Shown here piece by piece: positions 12,001 to 23,790 of a stretch of 64,000 nucleotides of DNA. Positions within the stretch are counted from its first letter, which is position 1. The number at the start of each line of letters is the position of its first letter. A program made the position numbers and the translations under genes. This DNA is from Parascedosporium putredinis (taxonomy: Eukaryota > Ascomycota > Sordariomycetes > Microascales > Microascaceae). The notes beneath the pieces are model-generated. The model did no database searches and was not told the origin of the DNA. It saw only the letters and a list, made by a program, of their open reading frames with translations. The stretch covers positions 186,001-250,000 of the forward strand of contig CASHTG010000018.1 of assembly GCA_949357655.1 (NCBI GenBank), in the 5' to 3' direction.

Positions 12001-14606
12001 GCCTCGTGGGGCTGGGGCTATGCGTGCGTGAGGGGGCTCAAGACAAAGCTCCGGCGTTGAGGGCCTCTCTGTTTTCCTTGACAAGAAACCAATCAACGGA
12101 AAGAGTCATTCTCTGGGGGCTGATGGATTGCAAAAGCCAAGGTACAATGGGGATCCGTTCAAAGATTCATCGTAATAGGCCCTGACACAACACTGACGCG
12201 GGAAGTTTGCACGTGGGGGGCTCAGGTCTGGGTCCCCGACCCCAATCCGCGATGAGACTGAAGAAACAACATCGAGGTTGAGTCAAAGTTCTTTTCCGAA
12301 TCCAAAGGTTTGGGAGGCATAATACATGTAATCGCCAAATGCGGTCAATTGATCGAGCTGTCCAGTCTCAAGGGCCAGTGCTTCTCTTGTTTCCCCAGCC
12401 CCATCCTGTCAGCTTACAGGCAAAAACAAACCCCCTCGGCAGAGCTGAAGCTAGAAGCTTTAAGCAGGAGTGTGATTTGACGATGTGAGGTTGGAAGAGC
12501 AGGAAGGATCAGGGGAGGGGAATTGATGGCCTGGTTCTTCAAGTTCCCTTGGAAAAGGCGGCGCTCCGTTTGGCTAGAATGCGGAAGGTACGGTGTGAGA
12601 ATTTTGGTTCTTACGCGGGTGCTGCAAGGTTGCAAGGGTAGGTCCGTCTGACAGTCGGCGATATCCACCACACACTGGTGGTTGTTTTTTGTTTTCTGAT
12701 TTTCTCATCAATCTTCCTGCAGCTAGCGTAGTAAAATGGGTGGCTCAGTGCAGTGCTGGGTGTGCCCAACGCGATGCAGGTCCCGCCCGTCCCTTTTTTT
12801 CTCGAGCTGACTTTATGAAAGAGGGAAAGGGAACGGGCCGTCCTCTCGGTGTCTTTGGTCAAAGAGGGCGTCAGCGTGAGGTTCGCACAATGGGCGAATG
12901 GGGAGGCACGATGATGGGCTGGGGGAAGGAGCTCCCCGCTGCCGGTTGAGCATTTTCTGAGCCTGAGCCACAGTTGGCGGTGGAGACGGAGCAGACCGAG
13001 CCCAAGTTCACATCAACTCTATCAGCACATCCATGCATCTCATGGAAACTTCATCTCGAAAGGAATCCAGAAAGAAAAAGAAATTGATTACGAAAAGATG
13101 CAGCTCTGAAAGACAAACTTTTGCAGTCAGCTCACTATTAGCCTTACTGACTCTCCGATACCTCCAGCTCCATTGGAGGAATTTCCGCATATCGGTTCCG
13201 GTCGCATTCTCGGCGGACGTCATCGCTCGCCTTCTACTACACCTCTTTTTCCCCGCGCCTTGCCCCAAGCCATGAACCTCGTTTACAATAACTAAATCGT
13301 AACGTTGTTTTTCGCTACATCCCCCAGAAAAAGAAAAAGAAAGAGCGGGGATGGGATAAGCGGCGTCTTACTTTTGGCGAACTGGCCAGTTTCGATGACT
13401 ACATGTAGAGATTGGACACGAAGCGATCGCCCGCGTGATTTCCTTGTCGGGAGAGCGTGCCCAGGCTTTTGGAAGGGTGCCACTTACACAAGGGAGGGAT
13501 AGCCAAGGGATGGCGAGAATGGGACAGAAGGATCGAGGGCTGTTCAACGTACGTGTGGAATGCTGTTTGCGGCGATCAATTGGGCTGACGAGAACTCGTG
13601 GTCTTCAGAAGAGAGAGAGTTGCCGAATAGGAGGCAAGAAAGGACGGGTTGTGCGTGGTATGTCATTGATGTGAGTCGAGAAAGAGTATGTACGGTGTCG
13701 ACACAGCCAATGCGTTGTCATTGTCTTCCTTTTTTTTTTTTTCTACTTTGTCGACTTGCGGATTACTGACGCTGCTTGACCTGTCTCTCCAATGTCTCGC
13801 TTTGCCAGCCACGCCAGCCCGGCTTCTTGCCCAATGGTAAGTTTTTTCATTCTTTTTCTTTTTGGTTTCCTCTTTTTTTATTTTTCCCGTCCATGTTCCC
13901 TCTCCCGCGTCCCGCACTCGAATCCCCGTAGGTTGGGTGGTGGTGCCCGCTGCACAAAGAGTGACACTCAACCCCTCCGGTACCTGGCTTTTTGCATCCT
14001 ATTCTTAGCCACCCACACCCATCCCATCTCACCCCATGGATGTCAACGGTTCTTGTTTATTAATTTTTTTGTTCTTTCCTTTTCGTCACTCCTTCTTGGC
14101 TCGCAAGTACCTTTTCCTTTCTTTTTCTTTTTTTCTTTCGTTTTTCTTTCCTTCCACCCCCGCCTCATCGTGCTGAAGGAGGGGTGGGAAGGGGTGTGAA
14201 TACAAGCCATGGGAGGGCCAAGCCAAGCCGGAGGGTGTGTGGCTCGTAAAAGGACTCGCATCGCAATATATCCATGATTAAAATCGTCCATATACGGCCA
14301 AGACCACAAGAATTGTCGCGAAGAGCCTTTATTATAAAATCACCTGGTTTCCCGCTTCCCATTATCCTTCATTCCATACTCCCACGATCAACACTCCTCA
14401 GTCAACCATCGACTCGAGCTCCCTGATCCGGGATACACCACACACAAGTCTCGAGAGTTCACCAAAGGGATCACTACATTCCCTCACCAACTCTCTCCAT
14501 TCCCCCAATTTCTCATTTTCTTTGAAAAACACCCAAGATATTCACCCGTCCCCCCGCCTTTTACATTTGCACTTATCCCCACAAACCCATCTAGAGGCTC
14601 GTCGTC
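6004..14606. other. 8.6 kb without a supported gene
   Basis: All open frames here are short, overlap on both strands and translate to low-complexity sequence (Phe/Ser/Leu-rich from T/C tracts, Lys/Arg-rich on the other strand). I found no domain motif, no signal peptide followed by a sensible protein, and no consistent splice chain. Long pyrimidine tracts occur near 7080, 10190, 10350, 11500, 13730, 13850 and 14110. Such tracts are common in promoters and leaders of these fungi. The last about 250 bases are CT/CCA-rich and probably form the leader of the gene that starts at 14607. A non-coding RNA cannot be excluded by eye. Confidence 0.5.
11311..11333. repeat. (CA)n microsatellite
   Basis: An imperfect CA dinucleotide run in the gene-free stretch, with one CG interruption. 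Confidence 0.85.
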
Positions 14607-17351
14607 ATGCTCCTTCGACGCCTCGCCCTATCGGCCGCCCTCGCGGCCGGGGCCGTCGCCAAACCCCTCGCCGCCGCCGACACCGCCGCCGCCGGATCCG
14701 CCATCGACCCCTGCTCCGTAGTCCGCTGCGGCTGGAACACGGTCTGCGTCGTCGTCAACGGCCGCGCCAAATGCCTCCCCGCGAGGAGGAACCCCCGGCG
14801 AGCTCCCCGTGGATCCCCTCGCGTGCGGGCCCGTAACTTGCGAAAAGGGCCTCGTGTGCTGCAACAACACGTGCGGCATCTGCACCAAGCCCGGCGAGGG
14901 CTGCACCATGCAGCTCTGCTACCCCGAGGGGGTCCCCAGTGCGGCGACGTCCAGTGTCAGGAATCCGAGGAGTGCTGCAACGCGAGCTGCGGCATCTGCA
15001 CCAAGCCCGGCAAGGGTTGCATCAAGAAGCTGTGCGCCAAGGCCGTCCCCTACGAGCTGCTCGAGGAGAATAATAAGCGGGACCTCGTCGACAGGGCCGA
15101 CGACCTGACCAGCATCGCGGCCAACAGGAAGTGCGGCAAGGTTACCTGTCCCAAGGGCACGTCGTGCTGCAACTCGAGCTGCGGTATCTGCGCGGAGCCC
15201 GGCGGCGCGTGCCACCAGGCGATCTGCGAACCTAAACCCCCGTGATCGAGGAGCCCGAGCCGCCCGTGGAGCAGGAGCAGTGCGGCAAGGTCACTTGCGA
15301 AAGGGCACTTTGTGCTGCAACTCGAGCTGCGGTATCTGCGTGCCTCCCGGCGGCGCTTGCCACCAGGCGCTGTGCGAGGGCGTTCTCGAACCCATCCCCG
15401 AACCCGAGCCCACCGAGCCCGTTCAGTGCGGCAAGAACACCTGCGAAAAGGGCGAAGTATGCTGCAACGAGTCCTGCGGCATCTGCACCAAGCCCGACGG
15501 CCCTTGCCCTCTCATCCTGTGCCTCGACGACGGGCCCATCGAGCTCCCCGAGCCGGTGCCCACCCCGGGCCAGTGCGGCAAGGTCATCTGCCCCAAGGGC
15601 ACTTCGTGCTGCAATGCGAGCTGCGGCGTCTGCACCCCACCCGGCATGGAGTGCACCCAGCAGGTATGCGAGGAAGTCGACGCCATCCTCCCCATCGCCG
15701 CCCGCGCCGAGATCGCGCCCAAGCCCCTCCCCGTGCCCGTCCCCAACGGTGGCAAATGCGGCAAGGGCGTCTGTCCCAAGGGTACTTCGTGCTGCAACTC
15801 GAGTTGCGGCGTCTGCGCCCGCCCGGCGGCGCGTGCACCCAGCAGATCTGCCCCAGCCTCGACTCCGAGCTCTCTGGTGTGCTGCCCCGCGAGGATGTCC
15901 CCGAGCCCTCGGCCGTGCCGAAGCCCGAGCGCGTGCAGTGCGGCAAGACGACGTGCCAAAAGGGCGACGTGTGCTGCAATGCCAGCTGCGGTGTTTGCAC
16001 GAAGCCTGGTGGCGCGTGCACTGCGCAGTTTTGCTCCGATGACGATGTGCTGCCTGTTCCGGAGCCGGAGCCTGAGCTAGAGAAGTGCGGCCCTGCTACG
16101 TGTGGCGAGGGGCAGGTCTGCTGTAACCGGAGCTGTGGGATTTGCACGCCGCCCGACGGTGCCTGCGTTGATTTGTGGTGCGGACCTGAAGAGCCCGAGG
16201 AGCCTGAGGAGCCTGAGGAGATTCCTTGCGGACCCAACACTTGCTCCAACGGTGAATACTGCTGCAACGAGAGCTGTGGATACTGCCGAAAGCCTGGTGA
16301 GCCTTGCACCGAGGAAGGTTGCATGATTGGTGAGCCCGCGCCCGAGCCTGAGCCTGAGCCGGAGGGTGAGGCTTGCGGTCCCAACACTTGCGCTGTCGGT
16401 GAATACTGCTGCAACTCGAGCTGCGGATACTGCAGGGAGCCCGGTGATGGCTGTACCAGGGAACTTTGCCTTCCCGAGGAGACCGAGCAGCCCGAGCCCG
16501 AACCCGAGGGCGAGTCTTGCGGTCCCACCACCTGCGCCGTCAACGAATACTGCTGCAACTCGAGCTGCGGATACTGCCGAGAGCCCGGCGAGGGCTGCAC
16601 TAGGGAATTCTGTCTCCGCGAAGAGCCCGTGCCGGAGCCTGAGCCCGAGGGCGAAGTCTGCGGTCCCAACACGTGCGCCGTGGGTGAATACTGCTGCAAC
16701 GAGAGCTGTGGATACTGCAGGAAGCCTGGTAAGGGGTGCACGGAGGAGTTTTGTCTTCCTCCCGAGGAGCACGAGCCGGAGCCCGAGCCTGAGGGTGAGG
16801 TGTGCGGGCCCAACGTCTGCGCTGCGGGAGAGACTTGCTGCAACTCGAGCTGCGGGTACTGCACTGGTCCTGGCGAAGGGTGCACCAAGGAGTTCTGCTT
16901 CCCCCGATGAGACGGACCCCGAGCCCGAACCCGAGGGCGAGCTCTGCGGCCCTAATGTTTGCGGCGCCGGAGAAACTTGCTGCAACTCGAGCTGTGGTTA
17001 TTGTACCGCACCCGGCGAGGGTTGCACCGAGGAGTTCTGCCTCCCGCCCGACGAGACCGAACCCGAGGAGGACCAGGAAGACTCCCCTGCGGTCGCAACA
17101 CGTGCGGAAAGGGCCTCGTGTGCTGCAATGCCAGCTGCGGCATGTGCACCAAGCCCGACATGGCGTGTCCGATGATTGCGTGCCTCGACCCCGAAGAGGA
17201 AGTGCCCGAGGTTCCTGAGATCCCCGAGGTCGACCAGGAGGACTCGGAGTGCGGTGGTGTCACGTGTGGTAAGGGGCTGGTGTGCTGCAATGCGAGCTGT
17301 GGACGGTGTGAGAAGCCGGGTGTGTCGTGTCCGATGATTGCGTGCAACTAG
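14607..17351 (+). CDS. Secreted glycoprotein with 17 tandem eight-cysteine repeats
   Basis: About 914 residues when read through. The ATG at 14607 opens a signal peptide (MLLRRLALSAALAAGAVAKP). An N-terminal module DPCSVVRCGWNTVC...KCLP resembles a follistatin-type EGF half. Then 17 copies of a roughly 33-residue unit follow, pattern C-x4-C-x5-CC-x3-C-x2-C-x6-C-x4-C, for example CGPNTCAVGEYCCNESCGYC. Each copy has an N-x-S/T sequon between the third/fourth and fifth Cys. Linkers are acidic, rich in Pro-Glu (EPEPEPEG). There is no GPI signal or membrane span at the end, so the product is probably cell wall or extracellular matrix. The frame breaks at least seven times, at homopolymers 14792-14796, 14934-14937, 15237-15241, 15300-15302, 15822-15824, 16901-16905 and 17084-17087. 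Six are fixed by one added base (the first needs two added or one removed). I know no characterised function. Confidence 0.85.
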
Positions 17352-19339
17352 AAGAAGAGAGGATCTGAAGCCTCGCTTGCGCTTTCTCTTGCCCATGATT
17401 TCTTTTTTTCCTATTGTTTAGACGAATGGACTTTGAGAGTCAATGATTATGTTTGGAGGACTGGGATTTACACTGCATTGTTTTTTATCATTTTGGTTTG
17501 TTGATGCTTGGGAAGACTGGATCAAAAGCATCATCTTGGGTTCCTCTTTCTTTTTTTTTTTTTTCCTTTTCCCCTTTTCATCCTTTGGTTTCGAAACTCT
17601 GAAGGTTCGCGATCACTCGATGCGTTCAGCTACGGATCGGGCACACATCGCGCAATCTTTATTTTTCTTCTTCTTAGCTGTATATATTTATAACTTTTGC
17701 TGTTCAATCCTTTCGATGAAACATATCTTTCTCAATCTTTGCAGTCATCGGTGTCCCACGCCCTTTTTCGATCTATGTACGTGCACTTCAATTGAACCGG
17801 ATCCTACTCTGCGATATGCAAAAAGCTGCATTGATCGAGCAATGACTTTGGGATTCCGGTTCTGGTGCGGATCAATGTGGGTTCTCTACTACGTCCGTCC
17901 GGGCCCATTGTCCCCCGATGGGGCCGCTTTGGCACATCCGGAGAGAGTGGACGGACTGGAGTGGGAAAAGCTTGGCGCACTCTAGGATGGAATGCTGCAC
18001 AGAGGCCAGTCTCATCTACGTGCATGAATTTCGTCTGCTCTCAAGTGTTTGCGAGTATGGTCTCCATCATAATATTTTTCGACCAAGACGGGGAATTTGC
18101 TTTTCGGACCTCGTGAGCGGAGCGGAGAATTAACATTGGTACATGTATCTTGCATCGCACGGATCAGAGAGTCTAGACAATGAATTGGTAGTGTTCAGGG
18201 GTTTACGAAAACCCACGTTTTCTCCGCCCCTCCCACAAGGCAGAGAGAACGGCACGCAGGAAAGGAGGGGGCGTGTGCCGAGGCAGACAGAGCCTGTTGA
18301 AATGGTTCCTGGATATTGGGATTCAGCGTCTTTACCCGCCTTTTCCTAAGAATAGACGGTTCGATATTGGCACCTTGGTACCTCATGACTTTGACGGCAC
18401 GGCGCAACACACGATGGAACGGGAACGCTTCGGATAGGGGACGCTAGTTTGTGCTTGCGGTGGTGTGGCTACGGAGAGTGGAAACGAGTCGATAATTACT
18501 CATTCGTGTCAACGCATTCATTCAGTGGCCTGGGCTTGACATAACAGAGCACTCTTTATCAGATTTGCTTGCTACCTGACTTGTGATGGGATAAGCATAT
18601 AAGCATATCATCGACGATGGGATCTCACAAAGAATTAAGTGGTTAGTAATCAATAAGTTTGAGGCGGGTAAGCCACGCATCAGCCACACCCTATTTCACA
18701 GGAGGAAGCTGAGGGATCAATGATGATTTGGCAAGAGTGGGGCGTGCACGTGATCCAAATTTCCATGAAACGGTTACCCCAGCAACATAACCCAGTACCG
18801 ACCGGGGTGCGGCTTCCCGGCCCCAAATACAACACGTCAACAAGTGCCAGGCTCGACCACAGGCAAGCGCAGCTGGCCGTGGAAAAAAGTCTCTCTGCTT
18901 CTCAGATGCACCCGCTCCTCCTGCCTGCAGCGTTGATCATTGGCCTTGCTCCCTGTTTGCCCGTCTCCATCCCCGAGCATCCAACGAGGCGAACACGCAC
19001 AACCGAACCGCCACCCCTTGCCCGGAAACAACAACACCTCGTGCGTCCGCCCAGGATCTGACCCGCCGAAAGCAAAACAATGTTTTGCTTCCCTTCCTCA
19101 TCGACACTGACACTTTTATTCTAGCCTTTTCCCACCTTTTTTCTTGTCTCTTTTACATTATCTCAGAGACCTCTTTTTTAAAACCACTTGGCCAGCTCCC
19201 AGTAGTAGTGATTTGCCGCCCAGCTCTTTCCTCTCGTGTTCATTCGACCTGAGAGTGCACGCCTCTCCACCCAACCTTCAACAACCTCCGGCCTCGCCTT
19301 GTGCGCGCACGACGATATAGCACTCGAGGCGAATCCACC
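17352..19339. other. Intergenic, no supported gene
   Basis: This holds the 3' region of the cysteine-rich gene (T-rich tracts at 17400 and 17555) and the upstream region of the kinesin. Open frames are short and give no recognisable protein. Pyrimidine-rich DNA at 19080-19180 probably belongs to the kinesin promoter or leader. Confidence 0.5.
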
Positions 19340-22300
19340 ATGGCGCCCGGTGCTGGAGCGTCCTCGATCTCGGTCACTGTTCGTGTCCGTCCCTTCACAA
19401 TCAGAGAAGCTGCCCAACTGTGAGGACTTCACCGCCCCCGCCGCCCCGTTTACGTTCACGTTCACGTTCACGTTCACGCCGCCCCAATTCCCTACCCCTT
19501 ATTCTTGGAGGGAAAAAGTAGCCTCGTTCCATTCGTGATGCAGCCAAGCTAACCCGTATGACTTGCAAGATCACGGACAGATGATAGCACAGTATTTCTC
19601 GGCGATGGCTCGCTCGCCGCCGCCCCTAAACTCCACCAAAGAGGATTACGATCCGTGATCAAGGTCGTGGACGACCGGTGCCTGTGAGTACTCGACACCC
19701 AACTCGCTCAGCGTCTTGGCTGGGCGATAATGCATAGCATTTAGACAACGGCCCCTTTGCTAACTTGTCCTCCCCAGCGTATTCGACCCTCCCGAAGATA
19801 ACCCAGTCCAAAAGTTTTCACGATCCGTCGTGCCCATGGGCAAAAAGGTCAAGGACCAGGTTTTCGCCTTTGACCGCATCTTTGACGACAACGTCTCCCA
19901 GACCGAAGTGTACGAAGGCACGACAAAGGGCCTGCTCGACAGCGTGCTCGACGGATACAATGCCACCGTGTTCGCCTACGGCGCCACCGGCTGCGGCAAG
20001 ACGCACACCATTACCGGAACCCCCAGCAGCCTGGCATCATCTTTCTGACGATGCAGGAACTCTTCGAGAAGATCCAGGATCGCAGCGACGAAAAGGTCAC
20101 CGAGGTGTCGCTGTCCTACTTGAAATCTACAACGAGACCATTCGCGATCTGCTCGTGCCCGGCGGGAGCAAGCAGGGGCTCATCCTCCGCGAGGACCTCA
20201 ACCACGCCGTCACCGTCGCCGGCCTGACGAGTCACCACCCCAAGGACGTCCAGGAGGTCATGGACATGATTGTCCAGGGCAACGAGTATCGAACCGTCTC
20301 GCCCACCGAGGCCAACGCCACCTCGTCCCGCTCCCACGCCGTGCTCCAGATCAACGTTGCCCAGCGGGACCGCAACGCCGACATTAGCGAGCCCCACACC
20401 ATGGCCACGCTCAGCATCATCGATCTCGCGGGCTCCGAGCGCGCCTCGGCCACCAAGAACCGCGGCGAGCGCCTGATGGAGGGTGCCAACATCAACAAGT
20501 CCCTGCTCGCCCTCGGCAGCTGCATCAACGCCCTCTGCGACCCCGCAAGCGCAACCACGTGCCCTACCGCAACAGCAAGCTCACCCGTCTTCTCAAGTTC
20601 TCGCTCGGCGGCAACTGCAAAACCGTGATGATTGTGTGCGTGAGCCCGAGCAGCGCTCACTTTGACGAGACGCAAAACACGCTGCGCTACGCCAACCGCG
20701 CCAAGAACATCCAGACCAAAGTCACCCGCAACGTGTTCAACGTCAACCGCCACGTCAAGGACTTCCTCGTCAAGATTGACGAGCAAATGGCCCTCATCAA
20801 CGAGCTCAAGGCGCAGCAAAAGGACGCGGAAAAGACCTTCTTCGCCAAGTTCCGCAAGCAAAACGAGAAGAAGGACGCCGCCGCGCGCGAGGGCGTGCAG
20901 AGGCTGCGGGCGGCGTACGAGAATGCGCAGCAGCAGCGCCAGGAAAAGGTGGCCAGCCTGAAACGGCTCAAGGCGTTTGAGCGGCGCATCAGCCTGCTCG
21001 AGGCCTGGCTGTCGTCGTTTGACGCCGTGTGCGAGTCCCGCGGCGCCTCGGAAGAGGACATGCCCGGATCGTTGCGCGCCATCCAAAAGACGGCCAACGG
21101 CATCCTGGCCGAGCTGCAGACGAGCCGCCACCACCTCCACCAGAAGCTGGAGTCCTCCAACTGGGAGCGCGCGCTGGACACGGCCCTGCAGCACAGCATC
21201 CGCTTGCTCTCGGACGGCGCGGATGGCTCCGCGGACGGCAGCTCGCAGGTGGCGGTCCTGCAGCGCGAGGCGGAGATGCTCAAGACCACGTTTTCCAAGG
21301 AAATGTACCGCGAGGTCCTGGAGCAGGAAAAGGGCGCCGACAAGGGCACGATGGAGGTGCTCCTGACGGCGCAGCTGGAAATCATCTCGTCCATGTCGGA
21401 CACGCTGTCCATGAGCCCCGCGGACGCCGTGACCCACGCCAAGGCCATTATCCACAAGATGCTCGAGTCGGGCGTCGCCGCGGCCAACTACGCCGTCCGG
21501 CCCGACAGCGCGCCGCCCAAGATTGAGCTGTATGCGCCGAGTAAGCGCGGGACGCCCAAGAAGAAGCGGCCCGCCGCGCGAGACGTGTCCGCCGCCGAGG
21601 AACAGCCGCCGGCCTTTCTTGGCCCTCCGAGTAGTAGCACCAGCATCAACGGCATCAGCGGCATCGACCTCGCGGCGGCGACCCAGCTCCCCTCTCCCCA
21701 TCAAGGGCTCGCCCAAGCGACGGAAAGCGCCCGTCGCGGCGCGCAAGCCCCTCACCTTCACCCCGAAGAAAAAGTCCCCTCCAAGCGCTCCGTGCGCTGG
21801 CGCGACGACGAAGAGGACGGCACGCTCGTCGAGTTCCAGAGGACGCCTCAGCCCTACGAGTCCACGCCCGAAGTCGACTCCCCGCGGCAGCCGGCGGCCT
21901 CCCGTCCGTCCGGCACGCGCCTCCTCGCCCATCGCCTTCCGCCCACAGCCCGTCCACACAATCCCCGAAGCCGAGTCCGACGCCGAATCCAGCCCTTCGC
22001 GCGCGGTCGTCCCCGAGCCAGGCGCCACGGCAGCCACAGCCACAACCGCGTCCGCAGCCGCCGGCGCCGCCGCACCGCTCGGTAAGCCTAACAGGTTCCA
22101 GACGGGCTTCCTCTCCAAGTCGTCGCGCGGCCCCAGCAACTCCCCGTCCTCGTCGCGCCCTCGCTCTCCCTGCACCTCGGCCGCGCCGGCTCCGCGTCGC
22201 CCGCGTCTTCGGACGCAGAAGAGCGCCCCCTCGTCGCTCTCCGCTCTCTCGACGTCGCACGCACCTCCAACATGTCCCCGCCCAGCAGCGCCGCCCTTGC

Positions 22301-22909
22301 CGCCGCCAGCGGCCGCCCTCTCGCATCGCGAGCCCGCCCGTCGCCCGCCGCTCCCTCGACGAAAACCACCCCCTACCGAGCACACCAGCAGCGGCGGCGG
22401 CAACGGCGGCCACCACTCGTCCGGATCAGACTCCGAGTCCCCTTCCAACCTTGACGCCCGCAAAATTGCGTCTGCCATGCACTCTGCCAAGCGCCACTCC
22501 GTCTCCGCCCGCCGGCTCTCGTCCCTCTCGGGTTCCATTGCCCCGTCGGCTGCTAAGCGGGGCGTCCTCACCGCAGACCACCACCACCACCGCGCCTCCT
22601 CGGCGTCGGCCACCGTCCGTCGCTCTCGCTCCCTTCCGTCTCTTCTAATGGCATCTCCCGGCACCGGCGCAATAGCGGCGACCGCCGCAAGAGCCCGCCC
22701 ATCACTTGCTCCCCGCCTGAAAACCGCACCTCTGCCTCCCGCGCCTTCACCGCTGGCCAGGCGCGCCGGATGAACCTCGGCGGTAGCGTCCGCATCGAGG
22801 CGAGCCCGGCTCTCGCGGAGGGGGTGGTGCCGAGCATCATAGGAATAGGCGTGTCACTATTAGCGGCATGGCCTCGAGGGCAAGCCGGCCTAGCCTCGCG
22901 TGGAGGTAA
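19340..22909 (+). CDS. KIP3: Kinesin-8 motor protein (Kip3 type)
   Basis: A microtubule plus-end-directed motor and depolymerase that controls microtubule length, spindle position and nuclear movement. The ATG at 19340 sits in CCACCATGG. Exons are 19340-19420, 19570-19683 and 19779-22909, with introns 19421-19569 and 19684-19778 (branch CTAAC). The motor starts ISVTVRVRPF and carries the P-loop GATGCGKTHTITG, switch I NATSSRSHAV, switch II DLAGSERAS, and the kinesin-8 neck YANRAKNIQTKVTRNV followed by HVKDFLVKIDEQMALINELK. A coiled coil follows, then a basic, Ser/Pro-rich tail (SVRWRDDEE) of about 450 residues that ends RRVTISGMASR. Total is about 1100 residues, normal for the family. Breaks near 20029, 20121 and 20538 in the motor and several between 21690 and 22850 in the tail are restored by single bases. 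The tail frame is less certain than the motor. Confidence 0.92.
19452..19477. repeat. (ACGTTC)n hexanucleotide repeat in kinesin intron 1
   Basis: Just over four direct copies of ACGTTC lie inside the first intron (19421-19569). Confidence 0.85.
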
Positions 22910-23790
22910 AAAAGAAAACTAGTTGGAGAGAGGGGTGAAGTGATGTGATTTGATTATCTCGTCTCTTACATGATCCCTGTTACGCGTTGATGATGATGGA
23001 GTTGCAAGCCTTTCTTTTCTTTCCATGTTGCTCTTTTTTCTTCTTCTCTCCCTTGGGGGCCCTGGGGCCACCTACGTGATGGGATTGGATTCAAGGCTTT
23101 CGATGGTGTGGCCGTCTTCGGTGGAGTGTGTTCTCCTGCTTCTTTTTCCACAATTATTTAATCATGGGCTTCGCAAGGTCCAAAGGGCCCCTTGTGTCTA
23201 CACTACATTGGCGTCTGGGTTTCGTTTTCCGTCTGCCTCTTTTCACCGCTTGGTATCACCCAAGTAGGGGTAAAAAGGAGGCTTTTCTTCTTCTTTCGTT
23301 TCCTTCTTGAAATTGTATAGAGTATTCCATTTCTATATTTCGGGCGGATCCGCTGTATTAATAACTCCAATTCGCATTTCATCACGATCACTCGTTGCTA
23401 ATCTCGATTCTCTCTGTTGACTCCGTACTACCAAAGTGCAATTCATGACCAGTTACGCTTGATGTTAATACACTCATTCCATGGCTCGCCGTCCGTCGTT
23501 GCTATAGTATTACATGAGGCGTTGTTGTCCTCGTCCCAATCCCTTGGATCTCTTTCCTTTGCGCACTTGCTATAAAATCACACATGGCTACTTTCTACAG
23601 TAGAAGACATAATGAATAATGAAACAGGGAAAAAAGTCCTTCCAGCCTCGGAACCACAAAACCGCATTCGTAGATCTCTCCCTCCAATTCTCGTGGTGGA
23701 GAATCTGAAACCTGTCCATCGTTGCGGACATACTTTCCATCGCCAGCATTGGTGTTATCCCTCGAGTGGCCACGCTATCAAACTTAGCCC
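22910..23790. other. Intergenic between convergent genes
   Basis: The 3' regions of the kinesin and of the Zn2Cys6 factor meet here. T/C-rich segments occur at 23025-23060 and 23280-23310. No gene could be supported. Confidence 0.5.

Noticed and set aside
15584..16888. 434-codon antisense frame across the cysteine-rich repeats
   Set aside because: It reflects the repeated CC/CTCG codons of the sense repeats. Its own repeat structure is just the complement of the eight-Cys unit.
14607..17351. Calling the cysteine-rich gene a pseudogene because of at least seven frame breaks
   Set aside because: Each break is in a homopolymer and the repeats continue in perfect order on both sides with conserved cysteines and sequons, which a decayed gene would not keep.
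20232..22664. 810-codon open frame on the - strand across the kinesin gene
   Set aside because: It is the mirror of a GC-rich coding frame: the + strand has kinesin motifs and splice sites, and the - strand reading has none and is Arg/Gly/Ala-rich.
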